64,000 nt of DNA from Rhizobium sp. P40RR-XXII (GTDB lineage: Bacteria > Pseudomonadota > Alphaproteobacteria > Rhizobiales > Rhizobiaceae). The notes under the pieces are model-generated. The model had not been told where the DNA came from and did no database searches. It was given only the letters and a program-made list of their open reading frames with translations. The stretch lies in the NCBI RefSeq assembly GCF_012641405.1, contig NZ_JABAII010000006.1:248001-312000 (forward strand). Direction: 5' to 3'. A program made the position numbers and the translations under genes. Positions 51,174 to 59,581 of this stretch are shown here, piece after piece (the first letter of the stretch is position 1; the number at the start of each line of letters is the position of its first letter).

Positions 51174-51899
51174 ATGGCGATCTCCCAGCAAGGCATTCTC
51201 GATCTGCTCTCCCCCTATCCGCCCGGATGGGGCGGAGTACTGTTGACGGGAGCCGCCTCCACGGTCGCCATCTCCGCCGGTGCTTTTATGATCGGCCTCG
51301 CCCTCGGCATCGGCGGTGCGCTTGGCAAGCTTTCCGGCATCAGGCCACTGAGCCTTTTGCTGGAACTCTACACCACCGCCGTCCGTGCGGTCCCCGAACT
51401 GATCCTGATCGTCGGGCTTTACTATGCGGGAATGGACGGTCTCAACCGGATCTTCGCGGCGCTTAATTTCCCGGTCTTCGAACTGAATGGTTTCGCGGTC
51501 GCCGTCGCCGTGCTCGCCTTCGTGCAGGGCGCCTACATGACGGAGGTGCTGCGCGGCGCAATCCTTGCCATTCCCATCGGCCAAGTCGAGGCGGCAAAGG
51601 CTTTCGGCATGGGGCCTGGTCTGCGTTTCCGCCGCATCATCCTGCCGGCCCTGCTGCCGAACGCGCTACCTGGACTTGCCAATTTATGGATGTCGGTCAC
51701 CAAAGACAGCGCGCTCGTCGCCGTCGTCGGCTACCAGGAGCTCGCTCTTGCCACGCGCCTCGCCGGTGCGAGCACCAAGCATTACTTCATCTTTTTCCTG
51801 GCCTCCGCCCTCATCTATCTCGCCCTGACGCTCGTTTCGAATGCCGTGTTCAAGCTGATCGAACGCCGGGTGCGGCGCGGCCAACCGAAGCTCGCGTGA
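51174..51899 (+). CDS. Polar amino acid ABC permease (system 1, first)
   Basis: A 241-residue permease with about 5 segments. The EAA loop is QVEAAKAFGMGPGLRFRRIILPALLPNALPGLANLWM (about 137-173), with the hallmark EAA...G. LLLELYTTAVRAVPELILIVGLYYAG fits the HisM/GlnP family. It lies 11 bp after the binding-protein gene. It should pair with the second permease. Confidence 0.92.
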   Translation: MAISQQGILDLLSPYPPGWGGVLLTGAASTVAISAGAFMIGLALGIGGALGKLSGIRPLSLLLELYTTAVRAVPELILIVGLYYAGMDGLNRIFAALNFPVFELNGFAVAVAVLAFVQGAYMTEVLRGAILAIPIGQVEAAKAFGMGPGLRFRRIILPALLPNALPGLANLWMSVTKDSALVAVVGYQELALATRLAGASTKHYFIFFLASALIYLALTLVSNAVFKLIERRVRRGQPKLA

Positions 51900-51910
51900 G
51901 GAGAGTTGGC

Positions 51911-52600
51911 ATGACCTTCTCATGGATAAATTCTTATTGGCCGCTCCTGTTGACGGGGGCCTGGCAAACGCTGTCATTGCTCGCCATTTCCGTCATCTTC
52001 GGCTTCATCATCGCAATCGGCCTCGCCTTCGCGCAGATCAGCAGCAGTCGTCTTCTCCGATATCTCGCCAGCGGTTATTGCACCTTCTTCCGGGGCACGC
52101 CGCTGCTGATACAGCTCTGGCTGCTCTATTACGGCGTCGGCTCTCTTTTGCCGATGATCCCCGGTCTTCGCCAGAGCCTGCTTTGGCCGATCTTGCGCGA
52201 AGGCTTTTTCTTCGCCGCCGTCAGCTTCACGCTGAATTACGCGGCATACGAAGCGGAGGTGCTGCGCGGCGCATTGCTTGCCGTTCCGAAAGGCGAGCTG
52301 GAGGCCGGGCGCGCTTTTGGCATGCGGCCGTTGACGCTGACGCGGCGCATCTGGCTGCCGCGCGCCATTCGCATTGCGCTGCCGACGATCGGCGGCGAAA
52401 TCGTCATGCAGCTGAAAGCGACGCCGCTGGCTTTCACCGTCACGGTGATGGATCTCTACGCCGTTGCCACCAAGGTGCGTCAGGACACACTGCTCGTCTA
52501 CGAGCCGCTGATCGTCGTGACCATCTTCTACCTCATCATCACCGCCATTATCGCGCGAGCCTTCCGCTTCCTGGAGGCGCAGGTTCCCGTGCGGCGCTAA
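51911..52600 (+). CDS. Polar amino acid ABC permease (system 1, second)
   Basis: A 229-residue permease. Family signature YCTFFRGTPLLIQLWLLYYGVG at about 57-78 and EAA loop ELEAGRAFGMRPLTLTRRIWLPRAIRIALPTI. GAGGAGAG precedes ATG 51911. It lies 11 bp after the first permease and 63 bp before the homocysteine methyltransferase gene, which has its own ribosome site. Confidence 0.92.
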   Translation: MTFSWINSYWPLLLTGAWQTLSLLAISVIFGFIIAIGLAFAQISSSRLLRYLASGYCTFFRGTPLLIQLWLLYYGVGSLLPMIPGLRQSLLWPILREGFFFAAVSFTLNYAAYEAEVLRGALLAVPKGELEAGRAFGMRPLTLTRRIWLPRAIRIALPTIGGEIVMQLKATPLAFTVTVMDLYAVATKVRQDTLLVYEPLIVVTIFYLIITAIIARAFRFLEAQVPVRR

Positions 52601-52663
52601 CCACGGCATGTCGCGGAGGCTCCCACCTCTCCGCATGTCCAATCTATTCTGGAGATCCCATTC

Positions 52664-53596
52664 ATGAGCAAACTCTTGATCCTCGACGGCGGCATGAGCC
52701 GTGAACTCCTTCGCCTCGGCGCCGAGCTGAAGCAGCCGGAATGGTCGGCACTCGCGCTGATCAATTCGCCCGAGATCGTTCGACAGGTCCATGACGAATT
52801 CATCGCCGCCGGCTCCGACGTCATAACCACCAACAGCTACGCGCTGGTACCATTCCACATCGGTGAAGAGCGGTTCTCGGCGGAGGGAGCTGCCCTGATT
52901 GCGCGCGCGGGGCAATTGGCGCGCGACGCCGCCGACGCTTGTAAGGACCGTAAAATCCTGGTTGCCGGTTCCTTGCCGCCGATCTTCGGTTCCTATGAGC
53001 CGCAGAACTTCGATCCGTCTCGGGTCCAGGACTATCTCAAGGTTCTGGTGGCAAATCTCGATCCCTATGTCGATGTCTGGCTCGGCGAAACCCTGAGCCT
53101 GATCGCCGAGGGGGAAGCCGTTCGCATTGCCGTCGCCGAAACCGGCAAGCCGTTCTGGATCTCGTTCACGCTCGCCGATGACGCAGCACAGCGGAACGGC
53201 GCCTCTCCCAAGCTCCGATCCGGAGAAACGGTGGAGGATGCGGCCCAATGGGCCGCTTCTTCGGGTGCAGAGGCGCTTCTGTTCAATTGCAGCAAGCCGG
53301 AAGTCATGCGTGAAGCCGTCGACGCGGCTGGACAGGTCTTCAAGAGCGGCGGTTCTGCCCTCCGGATTGGCGTCTATGCCAACGCCTTCGAGGGCGAACA
53401 AGGCGAATCCGCCGCCAACGAAGGCCTGCATGCGACCCGCGACGACCTGAACGACGACGCCTATTCACGCTTCGCCTGTTCATGGGTCGATGCCGGCGCA
53501 ACCATGGTCGGCGGTTGCTGCGGGATTGGCGCGGGACACATTCACCAGCTGAAGCGGTCACTCATGCATGCCGTTGAGGCGGCAAGTGACACTTAA
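52664..53596 (+). CDS. Homocysteine S-methyltransferase family protein
   Basis: A 310-residue zinc-dependent methyltransferase (Pfam S-methyl_trans). The zinc cysteines are C209 (LFNCSKPEV) and C285/C286 (GGCCGIG). The N-terminal LDGGMSRELLRLGA is the usual opening. The short stand-alone form (MmuM-like) makes methionine from homocysteine with S-methylmethionine or another simple methyl donor, not methyl-folate. It is the last gene of the operon with importer 1, which suggests the importer brings in its methyl donor. GGAG stands 9-10 nt upstream of ATG 52664. Confidence 0.9.
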   Translation: MSKLLILDGGMSRELLRLGAELKQPEWSALALINSPEIVRQVHDEFIAAGSDVITTNSYALVPFHIGEERFSAEGAALIARAGQLARDAADACKDRKILVAGSLPPIFGSYEPQNFDPSRVQDYLKVLVANLDPYVDVWLGETLSLIAEGEAVRIAVAETGKPFWISFTLADDAAQRNGASPKLRSGETVEDAAQWAASSGAEALLFNCSKPEVMREAVDAAGQVFKSGGSALRIGVYANAFEGEQGESAANEGLHATRDDLNDDAYSRFACSWVDAGATMVGGCCGIGAGHIHQLKRSLMHAVEAASDT

Positions 53597-53640
53597 GGGT
53601 TCGTAACAAGTATCGGTATTCCAGTATCGGCCTGCAACGA

Positions 53641-53670
53641 TGAAGCTCGGCGACCGTGCGCCGAGCTTCA
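53641..53670. terminator. 12-bp perfect hairpin between the two convergent importer operons
   Basis: TGAAGCTCGGCG (53641-53652) pairs perfectly with CGCCGAGCTTCA (53659-53670) across a 6-nt loop. It lies 45 nt after the methyltransferase stop and 122 nt after the end of the other operon read from the right. There is no clear T-run, but a bidirectional terminator is the simplest reading. Confidence 0.8.
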
Positions 53671-53792
53671 GAACCGATCAATTGCGTCGGAAAGGCCGTT
53701 AGCAGGCAGCCATGGTGATACCCTCGGTCTCAAAGTTCATGAGGGCCGCGCAGGCTTTGTGAACTGCTGTGATCGCAGTTTTCAATTCCGTT

Positions 53793-54650
53793 TCACTTCG
53801 GCGTGACATCGAAGCCGAACCACTTCTGCGACAGCTTGGCGATCGTGCCATCCGCCTTGGCTGCAGCGATCGCGTCGTTGAACATGGCCTTCAGGTCGGT
53901 ATCGTCCTTGCGTAAACCAACCGAGCTGCCCCGGCCGAGCATCCCGCCCTGGAAACGCGGGCCTGTGACGATCATGTCCTCATTGCCCGGCTTTGCCGCC
54001 GCTGTCGAAAGATAGGCCATGGATGCCATGATGAGGTCGACACGGCCAGCCTTCAAATCGAGATCGTGCTGCTCGGTCGTCTTGTATTCGCGGATATCGG
54101 CGATACCCTTCAAATATTTGTCGAGGAAGGTCGCAGCGATCGATGCGGTCTGTACGCCGATTGTCTTGCCCTTGAGCAGCGGTTCGACCTGCTTCAGCGC
54201 GGTGGCGGCACCGGCCTCGTCCGTCGCCAGCGAAAATACCTCACCTTTCAAAGGCAGATTGGCAAGCGGGGAGTCTTTCAATGTCGCAAAGGTCTGACCC
54301 GTCGTGCCGTAGGAATCGCTGAAGGCAATGACTTCCTCACGCTTGGCGGTTGCCGACATGCCGGAGATGATCGCATCGAACTTGCCGGCATTCAGTGCCG
54401 GGATCATGCCGTCAAAGGGCTGGATTACGGTCGTGCATTCGACCTTCATATGGGCGCAGAAATATTTGATTAGCTCGATTTCGTAGCCATCGAGGCTGCC
54501 GTCGGCCTTGGTGAAGTTCCATGGGCGAAACGCGCCCTCGGTTGCGATCGTCACATGTGTCCATTTCTTGTCCTCGGCGCGTACAGCCGTCGAAGCGCCC
54601 AAGGTGGCAATCAACATGATCGCCGTCAGAATTCCGGTCAGGTATTTCAT
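53793..54650 (-). CDS. Polar amino acid substrate-binding protein (system 2, downstream copy)
   Basis: A 285-residue periplasmic binding protein (SBP_bac_3) with a signal peptide (about 1-25, ending VRAED). The mature start HVTIATEGAFRPWNFTKADGSLDGYEIELIKYFCAHM and GMSATAKREEVIAFSDSYG are typical. ATG 54650 is chosen over long upstream frames because GGGGAACC precedes it and the signal peptide begins there. It is the last gene of importer 2, behind the ATPase gene. A second, different binding protein starts the run at 57844. Confidence 0.9.
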   Translation of the reverse strand: MKYLTGILTAIMLIATLGASTAVRAEDKKWTHVTIATEGAFRPWNFTKADGSLDGYEIELIKYFCAHMKVECTTVIQPFDGMIPALNAGKFDAIISGMSATAKREEVIAFSDSYGTTGQTFATLKDSPLANLPLKGEVFSLATDEAGAATALKQVEPLLKGKTIGVQTASIAATFLDKYLKGIADIREYKTTEQHDLDLKAGRVDLIMASMAYLSTAAAKPGNEDMIVTGPRFQGGMLGRGSSVGLRKDDTDLKAMFNDAIAAAKADGTIAKLSQKWFGFDVTPK

Positions 54651-54684
54651 GCTCTGGTTCCCCTTCTTGATTGAGCTAGATGAG

Positions 54685-55452
54685 TTATTGGCTGATGAAC
54701 TGGCGGAAGCGCTCCGACCGTGAATTCGAAAAGACATCCTGAGGCTTGCCGTCTTCCTCGACGACGCCCTTGTGCAGGAAGATGACGCGGCTGGAGACGT
54801 CGCGGGCAAAACCCATCTCATGCGTGACGACCAGCATGGTGCGTCCTTCCTCGGCAAGCGAGCGCATGACGCGCAGCACTTCGCCGACAAGCTCGGGATC
54901 GAGCGCGGATGTCGGCTCATCGAACAGCATCACCTTTGGATGCATGGCGAGTGCTCGCGCAATCGCGGCGCGCTGCTGCTGGCCGCCGGAAAGGTGGGCG
55001 GGATAGAAATTGCGCTTGTCGGCAATGCCGACTTTGGCAAGCAAGGCTTCGGCTTCCTCGATGCATTCGCCGCGCGAGCGGCGCTGAACATGGATTGGCG
55101 CTTCGATCAGGTTCTCGAGGATCGTTTTGTGAGACCAGAGATTGAAGCTCTGGAACACCATCGCGAGCTGGGAGCGGAGACGGTCGACCTGCTTTCCATC
55201 CGCAGCACGATGCGTGCCACGGGCATTGCGCTGCATGCGGATCGTTTCACCGGCGACGGTCACTTCTCCAGAATCCGGCGTTTCCAGCAGATTAATGCAA
55301 CGCAGGAACGTCGATTTTCCCGAGCCGGACGAGCCGAGGATGGAGACGACATCGCCTTCCAGGGCATCGAGGGAGATGCCCTTGAGGACCTCGACAGGCC
55401 CGAAGCTCTTATGCATGTCGCGCACGCTGAGTGCGATTGGCGTGGTCGTCAT
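54685..55452 (-). CDS. Polar amino acid ABC ATPase (system 2)
   Basis: A 255-residue ATPase, paralogue of the system 1 ATPase. Walker [15 protein letters not shown]-loop [13 protein letters not shown], signature [15 protein letters not shown], Walker [20 protein letters not shown] and H-loop [17 protein letters not shown] 55452 overlaps the permease stop (ATGA). It is 34 bp from the last binding-protein gene. Confidence 0.93.
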   Translation of the reverse strand: MTTTPIALSVRDMHKSFGPVEVLKGISLDALEGDVVSILGSSGSGKSTFLRCINLLETPDSGEVTVAGETIRMQRNARGTHRAADGKQVDRLRSQLAMVFQSFNLWSHKTILENLIEAPIHVQRRSRGECIEEAEALLAKVGIADKRNFYPAHLSGGQQQRAAIARALAMHPKVMLFDEPTSALDPELVGEVLRVMRSLAEEGRTMLVVTHEMGFARDVSSRVIFLHKGVVEEDGKPQDVFSNSRSERFRQFISQ

Positions 55453-56189
55453 TGTGGTTCTCCTGCAGGGGTCGCCGTAGCGGCGCTCTCTCGGACGACG
55501 GGAAGTGGGGCGCGCAGATGCGGACTCAGCCTGTACTCGGCAAATTGAATGAGACGCGTGAGCACGAAATTGATGGCGAGATAGATGGCCCCGGAGACCA
55601 CGAAGACCTCGATTGCCCGGTAGGTCTCCGAGATGATCTTGGCAGCGACGCCCGTCACCTCCATCAATGTGATGATTGAGGCAAGTGAGGTCGCCTTGAC
55701 CATCGATATCATTTCGTTGCCGTAGCCGGGCAAGGCTTGGCGGATCGCCAGCGGCAGGACGATCCGGCGAAACATCAAGAAGCGATGCATGCCGCAAGCA
55801 CGGGCGGCTTCGATCTGACCCTGCGGTACCGAAAGCAGGCCACCACGAATAATTTCGCTGGCATAGGCCGCGGTATTCAAGGTCAGTGCCAGAACCGCAC
55901 ACCAGTAGGGATCGCGCAGGAATGGCCAGAAGATGCTGTGGCGTATGGTCGGAAACTGGCCGAGGCCGTAATAGATGAGAAATATCTGCACCAACAGCGG
56001 CGTGCCGCGGAAGACAAATACATAGAGCCGCGCGAACCAGTCCAGCACCGCGATGCCCGAAAGGCGGGCAAGCGCCAGCAACAGCGCCAAAATGGCGCCG
56101 AGGCAGATCGACGTCACGGCAAGCTCGATCGTCAGCGGAATTGCCGCGACCAGGTTGAGGAACGTTTCTTCAAGAAACTGCCAATCCAT
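55449..56189 (-). CDS. Polar amino acid ABC permease (system 2, second)
   Basis: A 246-residue permease. [23 protein letters not shown] is the family marker at about 60-82, and the EAA loop is [35 protein letters not shown] proline-rich C-terminal tail ([22 protein letters not shown]) is added. It starts at ATG 56189, overlapping the first permease stop, and ends in the ATPase start. Confidence 0.92.
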   Translation of the reverse strand: MDWQFLEETFLNLVAAIPLTIELAVTSICLGAILALLLALARLSGIAVLDWFARLYVFVFRGTPLLVQIFLIYYGLGQFPTIRHSIFWPFLRDPYWCAVLALTLNTAAYASEIIRGGLLSVPQGQIEAARACGMHRFLMFRRIVLPLAIRQALPGYGNEMISMVKATSLASIITLMEVTGVAAKIISETYRAIEVFVVSGAIYLAINFVLTRLIQFAEYRLSPHLRAPLPVVRESAATATPAGEPQ

Positions 56190-56908
56190 CAGCGTCTCCT
56201 CACGCCACGCGACAGATGCCGCTCGGCCTGCCGGAGGATGAGGCTCGAAAGGGTCGAGATCATCAGATAGATTGCCCCGGCGATCAGGTAAAAATCGAAT
56301 GGAAGCCCGGTCGATCCCGCACCGACTTGGGCCTGACGCAAGAGTTCGGCGACACCGGTGATCGATACCAGCGCCGATTCCTTCAGGACGACCTGCCAGA
56401 CATTCCCGAGACCAGGAAGCGCGTGACGCAGGGTCAGCGGCGCGATGATCCTCCGCAGACGAAGCCAGCGCGACATGCCGCAAGCAATGGCAGCCTCGAT
56501 CTCGCCTGGGTGGACCGCCTTGAACCCACCGCGCAGCACTTCCGTAAACTGGGCACCAGAGGTGACGCCCACAGCGAGGGAACCGGCAAGAAAGCCGGGA
56601 AAGCCAAGGAAACCCTCTGCCCCGAAAAGCTTGCCGATAGCCGTCACTAGGGCACTACCGCCGAAATAGAACAGATAGATGACGAGCAGATCGGGGATAC
56701 CGCGCAGCACCGTGGTATAGGCGTCCGCAGTCGCGCGAGAAAAGCCGTTGCCGGCGATCTTGGCCCATGCGCCAAGCGTTCCGATGCAGGCGCCGACAGC
56801 ATAGCCGGCGATCGCTACCAGAATGGTCATCCACGCGCCGGCCAGAAGAGCGTGTCCCCAACCATCCGGACCGAAGCCAGCAAGCTCAAATAAACCCGGC
56901 TGGTTCAT
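56189..56908 (-). CDS. Polar amino acid ABC permease (system 2, first)
   Basis: A 239-residue permease with about 5 segments. TTVLRGIPDLLVIYLFYFGGSALV and EAA loop EIEAAIACGMSRWLRLRRIIAPLTLRHALPGLGN. Note the ARG-GIP-DLL marker in place of FRGTPL. It follows the upstream binding-protein gene by 81 bp. Together with the second permease it forms a heterodimer. Confidence 0.92.
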   Translation of the reverse strand: MNQPGLFELAGFGPDGWGHALLAGAWMTILVAIAGYAVGACIGTLGAWAKIAGNGFSRATADAYTTVLRGIPDLLVIYLFYFGGSALVTAIGKLFGAEGFLGFPGFLAGSLAVGVTSGAQFTEVLRGGFKAVHPGEIEAAIACGMSRWLRLRRIIAPLTLRHALPGLGNVWQVVLKESALVSITGVAELLRQAQVGAGSTGLPFDFYLIAGAIYLMISTLSSLILRQAERHLSRGVRRR

Positions 56909-56989
56909 GATGCTACCCCGAAAGAGCAGCTTTTTGCAGCAACTGACATTGTCATAGCCTCAGCGAAGGGTGACCCGTCGAAAGGGCGC

Positions 56990-57844
56990 TCAATTGACGT
57001 CGAAGGCCGGAGTGAGGTCGATCTTGCTCCACTTTTCCGAGAGCTGCTTGATCGTGCCATCCTTGGCGGCCTGCTTGATCGCCTCATCGAATTTGGCCTT
57101 CAAATCCGTCTCGCCCTTGCGCATGCCGAGTGCGACTTCAGTTGCAAGCATCGCGCCCTTCACCAGCGGGCCCGACATCATCAGATCGTCGTTGCCGGGC
57201 TTGCCGAGCACGGAGGTTTCATAAACACCGCTGTCGAAACCAGCATCGATGCGCCCGGCCTTCAGATCCAGGTCGCGCTCGCCGGAATTTTTGTAGGCGC
57301 GCACGGTGACGTCGGATCCGAAATAGGCGTTGATCAACTGCTCCTGGCTGGTCGACTGGACCACACCGACGGTCTTTCCCTTGAGAGCCTTGCCGATTTC
57401 GGCCATCACCGGATCGGCTTTGGTCTTGTCGTTCAGGTTCAGCCGTTCACCGGTCATCGGCAGGGAAGAGACCGGCCCGTCCTTCAAAAGCAGGAAACTC
57501 GCAACGCCGCTTGCATAGGGCACAGTGAAATCGACCACCTGCTTGCGCTTCTCGTTAATGCCGAGTGTCATTACCAGATCGAACTTGCCGGCATTGAGGC
57601 TCGGGATCATCGCATTCCATTCGCCGGCAATCAGTTCGCAATTGACCTTGGCGCGCTTGCACAGGTCGTTGATGAGGTCGACGTCGAAGCCGGCGAGCTT
57701 GCCGCTCGAATCCATGAGGTTCCAGGGCGGAAAGGCGCCTTCAATGCCGACCTTTACATCCGTCCAGTCCTTGGCGCCGGCGGTGAACGGAGCCAGTAAC
57801 GCAACGGCGCCGAACAATGCGGCAAGCAGATTTCTATTCTTCAT
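56990..57844 (-). CDS. Polar amino acid substrate-binding protein (system 2, upstream copy)
   Basis: A 284-residue periplasmic binding protein. The signal peptide is about 1-24 (TAGAKD). The mature part opens DVKVGIEGAFPPWNLMDSSGKLAGFDVDLINDLCKRA, with the ligand loop TLGINEKRKQVVDFTVPYA. It differs from the copy at 53793-54650 enough to suggest a different ligand range: two receptors can share one permease. It is 61 bp behind the M28-like peptidase gene, on the same strand. Confidence 0.92.
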   Translation of the reverse strand: MKNRNLLAALFGAVALLAPFTAGAKDWTDVKVGIEGAFPPWNLMDSSGKLAGFDVDLINDLCKRAKVNCELIAGEWNAMIPSLNAGKFDLVMTLGINEKRKQVVDFTVPYASGVASFLLLKDGPVSSLPMTGERLNLNDKTKADPVMAEIGKALKGKTVGVVQSTSQEQLINAYFGSDVTVRAYKNSGERDLDLKAGRIDAGFDSGVYETSVLGKPGNDDLMMSGPLVKGAMLATEVALGMRKGETDLKAKFDEAIKQAAKDGTIKQLSEKWSKIDLTPAFDVN

Positions 57845-57904
57845 TTTCAGTTCCCTTTTTTCGGCCAGTAAATGACCGCTTGTTTGATCTGGAATATGGC
57901 TGCG

Positions 57905-59581
57905 TCAGTCCTCCAGGGCCACGCGCAATGCCGCATTGGCTTCCCTCAGCGCATGCGCGACGCGGTTTCTGGCCTGACGGGCATGAACGGCGTAAAAAGC
58001 CGTCTCTGGCGATGCCATCGGTAGTTTTGCCAGCGCTCGCAGCCCCTCCAACGATGGCCAGGCCGGGTGCGGAAGGGCGGAATCATGATGGAAGCGCTCA
58101 CCGCTCGTGTAGTTCAGCGGCACGAGATGGCGGCCGGCGCGCATCAGCGACGCATTGATACGCGCCGTCCGTGCCGGAGACAGGTCCTTCGTTTCCAATA
58201 TGGTTTTTGCGTTGATCCGCAATTCCTCGATTGCGTTTGCAAGAACCGAGATATCGATGCGATCATCAAGCTGCGCCCGCAGTTGCGTGACCTGCTTGCC
58301 GAGGGCATCAGCATAAATCGTATAGTCCAATGGCAGTACCGGCTCGGTCAGCAGGCGCCATAGTATTTCCAGCACGATCCGCGTATCCCGGCTCAGATTG
58401 TCGGGATCGATATGCTCCACCGTGTCATGCGGTGTGTGCCACCACCAGCCGAGCGCCGTCAGCATCTTCACGGGACCAGGCGGCTGATGGCTGAGGCTTC
58501 CGAACATGGAGGGAATGCCGACACCCCAGAAGGATTGATCCGCGGCCCTGCCATGACGCCTGCCTGCATGCTTTTGTCCGGTTTGCCGCTCAATCACGTC
58601 GGCGACAAGGGATCTCAGCTCATCGATGACGCCGGAATTGGTGAGAACGCTCGCCCCTTCACCACCGGTGGAATCGACATTGACATGCGCCACGCAACGA
58701 CGATCGAGCTCGTCGAAATATTCGTCGGCATACCAGGCAGAACCGGAATAGCGCCCGTGCGAATGGCCCGACCAGAAGCAGACACGCAGGCCGCGTTGCC
58801 AATCGCTTGCGCGAAGGGCAAGCAAACGTGCCGCCTCCAGCATGGTCGCGTTGGCGCCGCCATTGTCCATGACGCCGAAATGCCAGGTGTCGTGATGGCC
58901 CGAAAACAACACGAAAGGCTTATTCTCGCCCGCCGGCTGAAGCTCGGCGACCAGGAGGGGCGTCTTGCGCCATCCGGTGTCGACCTCAGCAGCAAGCGTT
59001 GCCCGCACCTTTTCGCCGCGCGCCAGCGTTTCGCGAAGGCGCACACCATCTTCGTTGGCAATGGTGCAGATGACGGTTTTCGGGAGTTGGGTGCGCGTAT
59101 GTTGCGACGGGCTGCCCCAGACGGGGGACACGCACATTTCGTAGAGATGCTCATTCGGGCTCACATGAAGCTCGCCGAGAGCGCCGGCAGCACTTGCAAG
59201 CGCGGCTACCTCCTCCGTCGCAATTCCGTCGACCAGAACTATCCTGCCAGCCACGTCTTTCCCGGCGAAATCGGCTTCCGTGCCTTCACCGACGTAGGCG
59301 AGATCGCCGCTGATGGCCGCTGCCGCTGTCGAAACCGACATTGAATGGGTGATGCAACGAAGACTTTCGCCTTCGATTTCGACCTTCGCTTCGCCGGGCA
59401 GACTGATGAAAGCATCATGCGACAGCAGCTGGGTCTGGTATCCGTAGCTATCCATTTGCGCCTGAAGGTAATGGAAGCTCTCGAGTTCATCCGGCGTCCC
59501 CGACAATTTCACCCGGCGGGCAAATTCGCGGATGTGCGCCATCAGGCGTTCGCGATCGGGCTGCAAGGCCAGGTCAGGCAT
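57905..59581 (-). CDS. M28 family peptidase-like protein with altered zinc motif
   Basis: A 558-residue cytoplasmic protein; no signal peptide. A PA-like insert (about 85-215) and the M28 metallopeptidase fold are visible: GHHDTW with H229/D231, D239 in DNGGANATM, D303 in NVDSTGG, and H382/H385 in WHTPHDTVEH. The canonical GEExGLxGS motif, which gives the catalytic Glu and a zinc-ligand Glu, reads SGHSHGRYSGS at 271-281. Either His replaces Glu in this subgroup, or it is inactive as a protease. It overlaps the M20 gene by 8 bp, so the two act together. It may split small amides imported by system 2. Confidence 0.78.
   Translation of the reverse strand: MPDLALQPDRERLMAHIREFARRVKLSGTPDELESFHYLQAQMDSYGYQTQLLSHDAFISLPGEAKVEIEGESLRCITHSMSVSTAAAAISGDLAYVGEGTEADFAGKDVAGRIVLVDGIATEEVAALASAAGALGELHVSPNEHLYEMCVSPVWGSPSQHTRTQLPKTVICTIANEDGVRLRETLARGEKVRATLAAEVDTGWRKTPLLVAELQPAGENKPFVLFSGHHDTWHFGVMDNGGANATMLEAARLLALRASDWQRGLRVCFWSGHSHGRYSGSAWYADEYFDELDRRCVAHVNVDSTGGEGASVLTNSGVIDELRSLVADVIERQTGQKHAGRRHGRAADQSFWGVGIPSMFGSLSHQPPGPVKMLTALGWWWHTPHDTVEHIDPDNLSRDTRIVLEILWRLLTEPVLPLDYTIYADALGKQVTQLRAQLDDRIDISVLANAIEELRINAKTILETKDLSPARTARINASLMRAGRHLVPLNYTSGERFHHDSALPHPAWPSLEGLRALAKLPMASPETAFYAVHARQARNRVAHALREANAALRVALED

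Noticed and set aside
52601..52663. SAM riboswitch before the methyltransferase gene
   Set aside because: The gap is only 63 bp and contains a plain ribosome site; no SAM-II-like fold is visible.
51974..53431. Open frame of 485 residues on the minus strand opposite permease and methyltransferase genes
   Set aside because: Spans two well-supported plus-strand genes; composition is that of reverse-complement high-GC coding.
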